Positions 1 to 7,819 of a stretch of 39,309 bases of DNA are shown one piece after another (the first letter of the stretch is position 1; every line of letters starts with the position of its first letter). The stretch spans positions 1 to 39,309 of the forward strand of contig WBTZ01000036.1 of assembly GCA_009026175.1 (NCBI GenBank), written 5' to 3'. A model generated the notes under the pieces. It was not told where the DNA came from. It saw only the letters and a list, made by a program, of their open reading frames with translations, and did not search any database. This stretch comes from Zoogloea sp. (lineage in GTDB: Bacteria > Pseudomonadota > Gammaproteobacteria > Burkholderiales > Rhodocyclaceae). A program made the position numbers and the translations under genes.

Positions 1-2
1 CC

Positions 3-629
3 CCCGGGCCACCCACCGCCGACATCTCTGTGGAGGCCTCGCGCAGCACCCCCAACGATCTGTTCCGCGCCGAAGTCTACGCCGAAGCCACCGATGCGAG
101 CCCGGGCGACCTGGCCCGCCGGGTCAACCTCACGGTGAGCCAGGCCATCCAGACAGCGCGAGCCTACCCTGCCGTCAAGCTGCGCTCGGCCGGGAACTCC
201 ACCTATCCGGTGTATGGCAAGACCGGCAAGACCATCGACGCGTGGCGCATGCGCTCCACCCTCGCCCTCGAGAGCAGCGATTCGGCGGTATTGTCCGAGC
301 TGCTCGGCAAGCTCCAGCAGAACATGGCCGTCACCGGGCTCAACGCAAGCCCGGCTCCTGCCACCTTGAAGAAGTCGACGGATGAAGCCATCGTCGAGGC
401 CCTTGGCGCCTTCGAGGCCCGGGCCCGGCTGGTGGCGGGCACGCTTGGCAAAAAATGGAAGATCCGCCACCTGTCGGTGCACACCGGCGGCATCCAGCCC
501 AGGCCGCTGGTCGCCTACGCCCGCGCCACCCCCATGATGAGTGCCGATGCGGCGCCCCCTGCCCCCATCGAGGCCGGTGACAGCCCGGTTGCGGTGAATG
601 TCAGCGGTCAGATCGAACTGCTCGAATGA
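3..629 (+). CDS. SIMPL domain (DUF541) protein, 5' end outside window
   Basis: The reading frame is open to the left edge, so the gene starts upstream and the N-terminus, including any signal peptide, is missing. The visible 208 residues fit the SIMPL/DUF541 family of predicted periplasmic proteins: an opening strand ([10 protein letters not shown]), an [17 protein letters not shown] segment typical of the repeated family fold, then [20 protein letters not shown], where SIMPL proteins carry a Y-x-W/R-like strand. Family members are secreted or periplasmic and of poorly defined function. The stop codon overlaps the dtd start as ATGA, so the two are probably translationally coupled. Family assignment is by eye and fairly confident; function is unknown. 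Confidence 0.8.
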   Translation, partial: PGPPTADISVEASRSTPNDLFRAEVYAEATDASPGDLARRVNLTVSQAIQTARAYPAVKLRSAGNSTYPVYGKTGKTIDAWRMRSTLALESSDSAVLSELLGKLQQNMAVTGLNASPAPATLKKSTDEAIVEALGAFEARARLVAGTLGKKWKIRHLSVHTGGIQPRPLVAYARATPMMSADAAPPAPIEAGDSPVAVNVSGQIELLE

Positions 630-1063
630 TCGCCCTGATCCAGCGTGTCCTGGAGGCCCGTGTCACCGTGGCGGGGCAGACTGTCGGCGAGATCGGCCCC
701 GGTCTGCTCGCACTGGTCGCCGTGGAGCGGGGCGACGGGCCGGCCAACGCCGCCCGCATGGTGGAGCGCCTGCTCGGCTACCGGGTTTTCTCCGATGAAG
801 ACGGCAGGATGAACCGCTCGTTAACGGACACCCGAGGCGGCCTGTTGCTGGTATCCCAGTTCACCCTCGCGGCCGACACGGCCAAGGGGACACGTCCGAG
901 CTTCACGCCCGCCGCGGCGCCCGACGTGGCGGAACACCTCTTCAATGAATTCGTCGCCCTGGCGCGCCGGCAGCACACCGATGTGGCCACCGGCGCGTTT
1001 GGTGCAGAAATGACGGTATCCCTGGTCAATCATGGTCCGGTCACCTTTCGCCTTACGGCCTGA
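626..1063 (+). CDS. dtd: D-aminoacyl-tRNA deacylase
   Basis: DTD hydrolyses D-amino acids (and glycine mischarged on tRNA-Ala) from tRNA in the cytosol, a proofreading step outside the synthetase. The 145-residue length is exactly that of the bacterial family. The two diagnostic active-site motifs are present: [17 protein letters not shown] near residue 77 and NHGPVTF near residue 135, the latter being the Gly-cisPro motif that gives chiral selectivity. The N-terminus [15 protein letters not shown] is typical. It overlaps the upstream SIMPL gene by 4 bases and the following lipoprotein gene by 32 bases. Confidence 0.97.
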   Translation: MIALIQRVLEARVTVAGQTVGEIGPGLLALVAVERGDGPANAARMVERLLGYRVFSDEDGRMNRSLTDTRGGLLLVSQFTLAADTAKGTRPSFTPAAAPDVAEHLFNEFVALARRQHTDVATGAFGAEMTVSLVNHGPVTFRLTA

Positions 1064-1583
1064 GCTCGGCGCCGTCCTGCTGCTGGCCGCCGCGCTGCTG
1101 GCAGGCTGCGGCCAGAGCCCCAGGCGCCCGGACAGCCCTGCCTCCGCCCCGCAGACCCAACGCCCCCCGACGGGCGGCTGGTTTGCCCTGCCCACCGAGG
1201 ATCACGGCCAGGAAATGGTGATGTTTGCCCTGGGCCTGCTCGACACGGGCTACCGCTTTGGCGGCAAGAACCCGGACGCCGGCCTGGATTGCAGCGGCAT
1301 GGTCAGCTACATCGTCGAACAGGTGAGCGGGCGTCGCCTGCCCCACAACGCAGCCGGCATTGCCGAACGGACGCGCCCGATTGCCGCCCAGGCCTTGCGC
1401 CCGGGCGACCTGGTGTTCTTCAACACCCTCGGCCGTCCCTATTCCCACATGGGAATCTACATGGGCGACGGCAGGTTCATCCATGCCCCCAGCAGCAAGG
1501 GCAAGGTCAGGATGGACCGGCTGGACAGCCGCTACTTCGCAGAGCGCTTCGAAGGCGCCCGTACGCTGCTGCCGGAAGGCTGA
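1032..1583 (+). CDS. NlpC/P60 family cell-wall hydrolase, lipoprotein
   Basis: A 183-residue predicted lipoprotein with an NlpC/P60 papain-like cysteine peptidase domain, the family that cleaves peptide stems of peptidoglycan. The N-terminus has arginines, a hydrophobic stretch and a lipobox ending LLAGC, so the mature protein should be lipid-anchored in the periplasm. The catalytic domain fills the C-terminal two thirds: [11 protein letters not shown] carries the nucleophile Cys, [17 protein letters not shown] carries the His, and a polar third residue is expected just after it. The start lies inside dtd (32-base overlap). No later start would keep the signal peptide, which supports it. This resembles the Spr/NlpC lipoproteins of proteobacteria; the exact cleavage specificity cannot be read. 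Confidence 0.92.
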   Translation: MVRSPFALRPELGAVLLLAAALLAGCGQSPRRPDSPASAPQTQRPPTGGWFALPTEDHGQEMVMFALGLLDTGYRFGGKNPDAGLDCSGMVSYIVEQVSGRRLPHNAAGIAERTRPIAAQALRPGDLVFFNTLGRPYSHMGIYMGDGRFIHAPSSKGKVRMDRLDSRYFAERFEGARTLLPEG

Positions 1584-1590
1584 CCCGAAG

Positions 1591-1630
1591 ACATGCCCAT
1601 GCGCCCGCTCACAGGGGGCCATGGGCATGT
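1591..1630. terminator. hairpin between convergent genes
   Basis: A perfect 11-bp inverted repeat (acatgcccatg / catgggcatgt) extends inward by 4 more pairs (gccc / gggc) past a one-base bulge. It lies between the convergent NlpC-type gene and hemB and could terminate or insulate both. Neither side has a good T-run, so it is not a classical intrinsic terminator. Confidence 0.5.
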
Positions 1631-1643
1631 CGGCGCCCTGGTC

Positions 1644-2669
<1,026 letters not shown>

Positions 2670-2690
2670 TTACATCCGGATACGAATCGG

Positions 2691-2708
2691 GGCCGGAACT
2701 TTCCGGCC
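2691..2708. repeat. 7-bp inverted repeat upstream of hemB
   Basis: ggccgga-actt-tccggcc is a perfect 7-bp stem with a 4-base loop, 37 bases upstream of the hemB start and just before the candidate small RNA on the other strand. It could be an operator or part of either transcript's leader. No function can be assigned. Confidence 0.4.
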
Positions 2709-2740
2709 GCCCGGCGAACAAAGCAACAGATGGTGCTGAA

Positions 2741-2794
2741 CCGTCTCCCGCTATACCTCCCTGAGCGGGTGCCTTGAGCAAGCAAGGCATTTTT
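2741..2794 (+). ncRNA. Candidate small RNA with C-rich loop and terminator
   Basis: On the plus strand two stem-loops follow each other closely. The first is cccgct (2747-2752) paired with agcggg (2764-2769), with the 11-base loop atacctccctg exposing CCUCCC, complementary to Shine-Dalgarno sequences. The second is tgccttg (2770-2776), loop agcaag, caaggca (2783-2789), then TTTTT, a compact intrinsic terminator. No protein gene on this strand lies upstream for more than 1 kb (hemB is antisense), so the terminator must end a separate transcript. The architecture resembles C-rich-loop regulatory RNAs known in several proteobacteria. The 5' end is not defined: no convincing sigma-70 promoter was seen between 2655 and 2740. 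The call is an inference from structure alone. Confidence 0.45.
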
Positions 2795-2797
2795 CTG

Positions 2798-2830
2798 CCC
2801 CCGGCCCCCCTCGCCGGGGGTTTTTTCTTT
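2798..2830 (+). terminator. Strong intrinsic terminator, second of a tandem pair
   Basis: A perfect 8-bp GC stem, cccccggc (2798-2805) with gccggggg (2813-2820), loop ccccctc, is followed directly by TTTTTTCTTT. It sits 9 bases after the hairpin/T-run at 2770-2794, giving two intrinsic terminators in a row on the plus strand. Confidence 0.85.
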
Positions 2831-2910
2831 CTGCTCCCGGTCTGCGGGCTGCCTCTCGAGGCGATGCGAATTCTAAGCCCTCACGGGGCTGCCGGGATTT
2901 GATCCAGGAA

Positions 2911-2937
2911 AAAAGAAAACCGCCCGAAGGCGGCTTT
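2911..2937 (-). terminator. Intrinsic terminator after the 37-codon ORF
   Basis: Read on the minus strand, aagccgcc-ttcg-ggcggttt forms an 8-bp stem with one G-U pair and a stable UUCG tetraloop, followed by TTTTCTTTTTT-like sequence (overlapping the last stem pairs). It lies about 75 bases downstream of the small ORF at 3011-3124 and marks the end of its transcript. Confidence 0.8.
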
Positions 2938-3010
2938 GCCCGAAGGCATTCTTCCCGGCCTGCGGCCCGGAAGCAACAGGCCCGCAAGACCCATTACAGG
3001 CCGTTCCGGG

Positions 3011-3124
3011 TCACTTCTTCTCCGGCCCCTCGCCAGGCAACGGCGGCGACCAGGTTACGAGATGGGCCACGCAGTTATCCATCACACCAGCCCAGTACTC
3101 GATCCACCAGGACATTCCGACCAT
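3011..3124 (-). CDS. Small protein of 37 residues, unrecognised
   Basis: A short ORF supported by context rather than homology. An AAGGAGAG ribosome-binding site (3129-3136) places GGAG six bases before the ATG, and an intrinsic terminator follows at 2911-2937. Third codon positions are mostly G or C, as in neighbouring genes. The peptide starts MVGMSWWIEYWAGVMDN, then CVAHLVTWSPP, and ends with the charged tail GEGPEKK. Four tryptophans and a Tyr in 37 residues are striking. The first 25 residues could form an amphipathic or membrane-associated helix, and the tail is hydrophilic. An internal Met at residue 4 is an alternative start. I do not recognise the family and assign no function. It lies between hemB and the fatty-acid oxidation unit but has its own terminator on each side, so it is probably transcribed alone. 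Confidence 0.6.
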   Translation of the reverse strand: MVGMSWWIEYWAGVMDNCVAHLVTWSPPLPGEGPEKK

Positions 3125-3139
3125 GACGCTCTCCTTCTA

Positions 3140-3151
3140 CTGTCTTGACAG
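3140..3151. repeat. CTGTC-tt-GACAG inverted repeat before the small ORF
   Basis: Five-base inverted arms separated by two bases lie immediately upstream of the ribosome-binding site of the 37-codon ORF. They could act as an operator half-site pair or a small RNA hairpin near the start of translation. This is short enough to be chance. Confidence 0.3.
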
Positions 3152-3168
3152 CTTATGACCAGCCGCGC

Positions 3169-3190
3169 GGACATCCCACCCGGGACATCC
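3169..3190. repeat. Direct repeat GGACATCC x2, 14-bp period
   Basis: The octamer ggacatcc occurs at 3169-3176 and again at 3183-3190, 45-66 bases upstream of the 37-codon ORF start. This is a plausible paired binding site for a regulator; no known motif was recognised. Confidence 0.35.
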
Positions 3191-3274
3191 GATCCGCCGA
3201 CTCTCCGAGGAATATTTCAAGCATGCACCCGGATCAGGTGCCATACCCGGAACTATGCCGCATGGTGCAGTGCA

Positions 3275-3292
3275 TCAATGCAAATTCATTGA
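3275..3292. repeat. TCAATG-N6-CATTGA inverted repeat
   Basis: A perfect 6-bp inverted repeat with an AT-rich 6-base spacer, in otherwise GC-rich DNA, about 150 bases upstream of the 37-codon ORF and 88 bases beyond the acyl-CoA dehydrogenase stop codon. It looks like a dimeric regulator's site. The arms are not in FNR orientation (TTGAT-N4-ATCAA). Confidence 0.35.
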
Positions 3293-3330
3293 CATGCGGC
3301 GAGAACCATCTGCTGCGGGTAGAACGGGAA

Positions 3331-3356
3331 TGCAAGAAAGGGCCCGCAGGCCCCTT
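3331..3356 (-). terminator. Intrinsic terminator of the acyl-CoA dehydrogenase unit
   Basis: On the minus strand aaggggcc-tgcg-ggcccttt forms an 8-bp stem with one G-U pair, followed by TTTCTTGC. It starts about 24 bases after the acyl-CoA dehydrogenase stop codon and probably ends the whole etfB-to-dehydrogenase transcript. Confidence 0.75.
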
Positions 3357-3379
3357 CCTTCACTCAACAACAGTCCGGC

Positions 3380-5176
3380 TCAGAACTGGTCTTCGGCCAG
3401 CGCCAGCGCCCCGCTCGCGCCATTGACAACCGCATAGGCCAGGCCCGGGGCCTGGGACAGCACGTGATCGGCGTAGAAGCGGGCCGTTACGATCTTGGCC
3501 TGGTAGAACGAGGCATCTCCACTACCCTCGGCAAGACGGCGGCTTGCAACCAGCGCGGCACGCCCCATCTGCCAGCCCCCGGCGACAATGCCCAGCAACT
3601 TCAGGAAAGGCACCGAACCCACCGACGCCGCCTTGATATCGTTGCCGTAGGTCGCGACGATGTACGCAACGGCTTCTTCCAGCGCGGTCACGGCGGACGA
3701 CAGCGACTTGCGGATGGCCGAGAATTCCTCACCCGCGGCCTCGGCCAACTGGGCCTCGACCTTGCGCATCTCGCCGATCACGGCCTTCACCGTCAGTCCG
3801 CTTTCACGGGCGATCTTGCGACCAATGAGGTCATTTGCCTGGATCGCGGTGGTGCCTTCGTAGATGGCGGTGATCCGGGCGTCACGGAAGTGCTGGGCCG
3901 CACCGGTCTCTTCGATGAAGCCCATGCCGCCATGAACCTGGACACCGGTGGACGTGATGTCGATGGCGGCCTCGGTGAGCCAGCCCTTTACAACCGGGAT
4001 CATCAGATCCACGAAGGCCTGGTTGCTGGCCCGCACGGCCTGCTCCGGGTGGTGATGGGCCATGTCGGTGGCGGCACCGACCACGTAGGCCAGCGCCCGC
4101 TGGGCTTCGACCTGCGCCTTCATGCTCATCAGCATGCGGCGAACGTCGGCGTGATGGATGATGCTGACCTTCGGGCCACCCCGGACGCCCGCCTCGGTGC
4201 CCTGGACACGGTCCTTGGCGTAGGCCAGGGCCTGCTGGTAGGCCCGGTCGGACAGGGCCAGGCCCTCCATGCCCACGGCAAAGCGGGCTTCGTTCATCAT
4301 CACGAACATGTACTCGAGGCCACGATTCGCCTCGCCGACCAGGGTACCGATGGCGCCACCATTGTCACCAAAGGCCAGCACTGCAGTCGGGCTGGCATGG
4401 ATGCCCAGCTTGTGCTCGATGGAAACGCAGTGCACGTCATTGCGAGCCCCCGGCGTGCCATCGGCATTGAGCAGGAACTTCGGCACCACGAACAGGGAGA
4501 TCCCCTTCACGCCTTCCGGCGCATCAGGCAGGCGACCGAGCACCAGGTGCACGATGTTGTCGGTCATGTCGTGCTCGCCGTAGGTGATGAAGATCTTCTG
4601 GCCGAAGATCTTGTAGGTGCCATCACCCTGGGGCACCGCGCGGGTGCGCACGGCAGCCAGATCCGATCCGGCCTGGGGCTCGGTCAGGTTCATCGTGCCG
4701 GTCCACTCGCCGCTGATCATCTTCGGCAGGTACGCTGCCTTCTGCTCGTCGGTACCGCACAGCTTGATCGCCTCGATGGCGCCGTTGGTCAGCATGGGGC
4801 ACAGGGAGAAGGCCATGTTGGCGGCCTGCCACATTTCCATCACCACGGTGGAGACCAGCTTGGGCAGCCCCTGGCCACCGAACTCCGGCTCGCACGCCAG
4901 GGCGGTCCAGCCCGCCTCGGCGAACTGGGTGTAGGCCTCCTTCCAGCCGGCCGCAGTGCGGACCTCGCCGTTGTCCCAGCGGGCGCCTTCCTGGTCACCC
5001 GTCCAGTTCAGCGGGGCCAGCACGCCGCTCGCGAACTTGCTGGCCTCCTCGATGATGGCGTCAACCAGGTCCGGGCTTGCGTCCTCGCATCCCGGCAGGG
5101 CCGACACGTCTTCCAGGCCGGCGAGTTCGCGCAGGACGAACTGCATGTCGCGGATCGGTGCGTTATAGCTGCTCAT
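3380..5176 (-). CDS. Acyl-CoA dehydrogenase (long, ~600-residue type)
   Basis: FAD enzyme that introduces the alpha-beta double bond into an acyl-CoA and passes electrons to ETF, encoded just upstream. At 598 residues it belongs to the longer bacterial class with an extra C-terminal domain, which includes DmdC-like and other enzymes of varied substrate range. Visible landmarks are the N-terminal helical domain, the flavin/substrate segment TMNLTEPQAGSDLAAVRT, QKIFITYGEHD, and AIYEGTTAIQANDL near residue 430, containing the catalytic Glu. A GGAG eight bases before the ATG supports the start. It is the last gene of the etfB-etfA-CbiM-like unit. Chain length and branching preference cannot be told from sequence. 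Confidence 0.93.
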   Translation of the reverse strand: MSSYNAPIRDMQFVLRELAGLEDVSALPGCEDASPDLVDAIIEEASKFASGVLAPLNWTGDQEGARWDNGEVRTAAGWKEAYTQFAEAGWTALACEPEFGGQGLPKLVSTVVMEMWQAANMAFSLCPMLTNGAIEAIKLCGTDEQKAAYLPKMISGEWTGTMNLTEPQAGSDLAAVRTRAVPQGDGTYKIFGQKIFITYGEHDMTDNIVHLVLGRLPDAPEGVKGISLFVVPKFLLNADGTPGARNDVHCVSIEHKLGIHASPTAVLAFGDNGGAIGTLVGEANRGLEYMFVMMNEARFAVGMEGLALSDRAYQQALAYAKDRVQGTEAGVRGGPKVSIIHHADVRRMLMSMKAQVEAQRALAYVVGAATDMAHHHPEQAVRASNQAFVDLMIPVVKGWLTEAAIDITSTGVQVHGGMGFIEETGAAQHFRDARITAIYEGTTAIQANDLIGRKIARESGLTVKAVIGEMRKVEAQLAEAAGEEFSAIRKSLSSAVTALEEAVAYIVATYGNDIKAASVGSVPFLKLLGIVAGGWQMGRAALVASRRLAEGSGDASFYQAKIVTARFYADHVLSQAPGLAYAVVNGASGALALAEDQF

Positions 5177-5234
5177 TGTTTTTTCTCCACTATGTTGTTG
5201 TAGGTGTTACGACCTCGGGAACTGCGGGGCCGGC

Positions 5235-5897
5235 TTACTTGTTCAGGTAGCTGCGGTCATCGAAACTCGCGACCCATTCCGGGCGGTAGACCACCATCAG
5301 GGTCAGGGCCATGCCCGACAGCCAGGCTTCGGCAAAGCCCAGCAGCAGGAAGAACGGCAAGTATTCGGACAGCAGCTTGTCCGCCGGGTAAGCGCCGGCG
5401 GCATACAGGCTCAGGGACGCGACGAAGCCCTGCACGAGGACGATCACCGCGGCGCCCAGGAAGGCGTTGACGAAGATGTAGACGAAGAAATGCCGGGGCA
5501 ACCAGCGCTCGACGGCACGGAAGAAAAGCCGCCCGGTGGCAACCGGAACGATCGCCATCATCAGCAGGTTGATGGGGTAAGCGGCCCACTCGACGCTACC
5601 ATTCAGCGTCACACCGGCCAGGGCCAGCGCAAGCACGACGAGCGCAAGCTGCGGGCCGAAGATCAGGGTGGTGGCCATGGCCCCGATCAGATGCAGATTG
5701 AGCCCGGGGTAGACGCCGGCATTCATGCTCCACAGCAGGGTCAGGACAACCGCCGCACCCAGCAGGGCATTGAGTTGATGCCCGTCACGCAGGCGCTGCC
5801 ACGGGGCTGTCCTGAAGACCCACGCTCCGACCCCCAGCCCGCAGAGCACGGCAAAGCCGTGCCAGCTTGCAGAAAAGAGGTCGGGCGCGAAGTTCAT
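5235..5897 (-). CDS. CbiM-like energy-coupling-factor permease, atypical N-terminus
   Basis: A 220-residue integral membrane protein with about six hydrophobic segments. The best match I recognise is the CbiM family, the substrate-binding membrane component of cobalt/nickel ECF transporters. Support comes from NLHLIGAMATTLIFGPQLAL, which matches the family's His-containing loop and helix. However, CbiM proteins begin with Met-His-Ile, whose amino group and His bind the metal; this protein begins MNFAPDLFSASWHG. No ATPase or second transmembrane component is nearby. It sits between etfA and the acyl-CoA dehydrogenase, 31 bases after etfA and 58 bases before the dehydrogenase, and so is probably co-transcribed with them. 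Substrate unknown; it may not be a Co/Ni transporter. Confidence 0.75.
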   Translation of the reverse strand: MNFAPDLFSASWHGFAVLCGLGVGAWVFRTAPWQRLRDGHQLNALLGAAVVLTLLWSMNAGVYPGLNLHLIGAMATTLIFGPQLALVVLALALAGVTLNGSVEWAAYPINLLMMAIVPVATGRLFFRAVERWLPRHFFVYIFVNAFLGAAVIVLVQGFVASLSLYAAGAYPADKLLSEYLPFFLLLGFAEAWLSGMALTLMVVYRPEWVASFDDRSYLNK

Positions 5898-5928
5898 TCA
5901 GCCAGCCCTGCGGTCTCTGTCAGCCGGA

Positions 5929-6870
5929 TCAGACTGCCGAGGTGAGCTGCGGCACGGCTTCGAAGAGGTCGGCCACGAGACCGTAGTCGGCCACCTGGAA
6001 GATCGGCGCTTCCGGATCCTTGTTGATCGCCACGATCACCTTGGAATCCTTCATGCCGGCCAGATGCTGGATGGCGCCGGAGATGCCGACGGCCAGGTAG
6101 AGCTGGGGCGCGACGATCTTGCCGGTCTGGCCGACCTGGTAGTCGTTGGGCACGTAACCCGCATCGACGGCGGCACGGGAGGCACCCAGGGCGGCCCCCA
6201 GCTTGTCGGCGAGCGGCTCGAGAACCTTGTGGTAGTTCTCGCTGCTGCCCAGGCCACGGCCACCGGAGACGATGATCTTGGCGGCGCCCAGCTCAGGGCG
6301 GGCAGACTTGGTCAGCTCGCGGCCGGTGAGACGGGAGAGGCCCGAGTCGGCGACAGCGGCAATCTGCTCCACTGACGCCGAACCGCCCTCACCCGCCGCT
6401 TCGAAGGCGGTGGTGCGCACGGTGATGACCTTCACCGGATCGGCGGATTTCACCGTGGCCAGCGCATTGCCGGCATAGATCGGACGCACGAAGGTGTCGG
6501 CGGACTCGACCGCGACGATCTCGGAGATCTGGGCCACATCCAGCACGGCAGCCACGCGGGGCAGCACGTTCTTGCCGAAGGTGGTGGCCGGGGCCAGCAC
6601 GTGGCTGATGGCGCCACCGGCCGCCTTGACGACCTCCACCACCTGACTGGCGAGGTTCTCGGCAGACTGGTCGGCGAAGACGGCGGAGTCGGCCACCAGG
6701 ACCTTGCTCACGCCAGCCACCCGGGCAGCGGCCTCGGCGGCGGCGCCGGCAGCGGAACCGGCCACCAGGATGACGACATCACCCCCGAGCTTGGCGGCGG
6801 CGGAGACGGTATTGAGGGTTGCGCCCTTCAGGGACGCATTGTCGTGCTCGGCAACAACCAGGATCGTCAT
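5929..6870 (-). CDS. etfA: Electron transfer flavoprotein alpha subunit
   Basis: Alpha subunit of the soluble FAD/AMP heterodimer that accepts electrons from acyl-CoA dehydrogenases and delivers them to ETF:quinone oxidoreductase. The 313-residue length is normal. The C-terminal FAD-binding half is clear: [46 protein letters not shown] and [19 protein letters not shown]. The start overlaps the etfB stop by one base (TAATG), the usual coupling of subunits made 1:1. The acyl-CoA dehydrogenase two genes on is an obvious electron donor. Confidence 0.97.
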   Translation of the reverse strand: MTILVVAEHDNASLKGATLNTVSAAAKLGGDVVILVAGSAAGAAAEAAARVAGVSKVLVADSAVFADQSAENLASQVVEVVKAAGGAISHVLAPATTFGKNVLPRVAAVLDVAQISEIVAVESADTFVRPIYAGNALATVKSADPVKVITVRTTAFEAAGEGGSASVEQIAAVADSGLSRLTGRELTKSARPELGAAKIIVSGGRGLGSSENYHKVLEPLADKLGAALGASRAAVDAGYVPNDYQVGQTGKIVAPQLYLAVGISGAIQHLAGMKDSKVIVAINKDPEAPIFQVADYGLVADLFEAVPQLTSAV

Positions 6871-7619
6871 TACAGCACCTTCGCTTCGTTCTTGAGTTTT
6901 TCGACCAGCTGAGCCACGTCAGCCACCATCACACCCGCGCTGCGCTTGGGCGGCTCGACCACCTTGAGGGTGGTCAGGCGAGGCGTCACATCCACCCCCA
7001 GATCCGCCGGCTTGACGGTCTCGAGGGGCTTCTTCTTGGCCTTCATGATGTTGGGCAGGGTCGCGTAGCGCGGCTCGTTGAGGCGCAGGTCGGTGGTCAC
7101 CACCGCCGGCAGCGCAATCTCGAGGGTCTCGAGGCCGCCATCGATCTCGCGGGTCACCGTGGCCTTGCCGGCACTCACCGCCACCTTGGAGGCGAAGGTG
7201 GCCTGCGGCCAGCCCATCAGCGCGGACAGCATCTGGCCGGTCTGGTTGGCATCGTCGTCGATGGCCTGCTTGCCGCAGATCACGACCTGGGGCTGCTCCT
7301 TGTCGCACAGGGCCTTGAGCAGCTTGGCCACGGCAAGGGGCTGGAGCTCGACGTCGGTCTCGACCAGGATGCCGCGGTCGGCACCGATGGCCATGGCGGT
7401 GCGCAGGGTTTCCTGGCAGGCGCCGACGCCGCAGGACACGGCGACCACCTCGGTGGCCACACCGGCCTCCTTCAGACGTACGGCTTCCTCGACGGCGATT
7501 TCGTCGAAGGGATTCATCGACATCTTGACGTTGGCAATATCCACGCCGGTGCCGTCGCTCTTGACCCGCACCTTGACGTTGTAATCGACCACGCGTTTAA
7601 CGGGAACCAGGATCTTCAA
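6870..7619 (-). CDS. etfB: Electron transfer flavoprotein beta subunit
   Basis: Beta subunit of ETF, which carries the structural AMP and helps position the FAD of EtfA. The 249-residue protein has the standard N-terminus [19 protein letters not shown], the [16 protein letters not shown] segment and the AMP-site region [20 protein letters not shown], with a C-terminal arm rich in Lys/Glu. AAGGAG eight bases upstream of the ATG is an excellent ribosome-binding site. It is the first gene of the minus-strand unit etfB-etfA-CbiM-like-dehydrogenase and is divergent from a TetR-type regulator, a likely controller. Confidence 0.97.
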   Translation of the reverse strand: MKILVPVKRVVDYNVKVRVKSDGTGVDIANVKMSMNPFDEIAVEEAVRLKEAGVATEVVAVSCGVGACQETLRTAMAIGADRGILVETDVELQPLAVAKLLKALCDKEQPQVVICGKQAIDDDANQTGQMLSALMGWPQATFASKVAVSAGKATVTREIDGGLETLEIALPAVVTTDLRLNEPRYATLPNIMKAKKKPLETVKPADLGVDVTPRLTTLKVVEPPKRSAGVMVADVAQLVEKLKNEAKVL

Positions 7620-7790
7620 TGCTGCGCTCCTTAAATGGGAACTTCTCCACTAATCTTGTCGGCCTGCAGAACCCCCGCCCTTGAACGGGAATACACCCGC
7701 AAGCCATTTCTTGGACTGCCGGCCAGTCGCGCTCTATGCGCGCAGCACGCGCCGGATCAGCAGACGCCAGCTTCTCACAGGCATCTTGCT

Positions 7791-7819
7791 TTGTCACTTT
7801 CCGTACGGTAGCGTATGGA
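7791..7819 (+). promoter_or_regulatory. Possible promoter with palindromic operator for the TetR gene
   Basis: TTGTCA (7791-7796, five of six matches to a -35) is 17 bases from TATGGA (7814-7819, a poor -10). Between them lies the perfect 8-bp palindrome ccgtacgg (7801-7808). A palindrome in a promoter spacer next to a TetR-family gene suggests autorepression, possibly also control of the divergent etfBA unit. If this promoter is used, translation would start at the second ATG (7845). Confidence 0.35.

Noticed and set aside
3275-3292. FNR/CRP-type binding site
   Set aside because: Arms are TCAATG/CATTGA, not the TTGAT-N4-ATCAA of FNR, and the spacing does not fit CRP.
2899-3426. Several 60-93-codon plus-strand frames in the hemB-dehydrogenase gap
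   Set aside because: No ribosome-binding sites, mixed low-complexity sequence, and they run across the minus-strand terminators and the better-supported 37-codon ORF.
3464-5203. 579-codon plus-strand open frame across the acyl-CoA dehydrogenase
   Set aside because: Antisense shadow of a gene with clear FAD and catalytic motifs; composition is His/Gly/Leu-rich shadow sequence.
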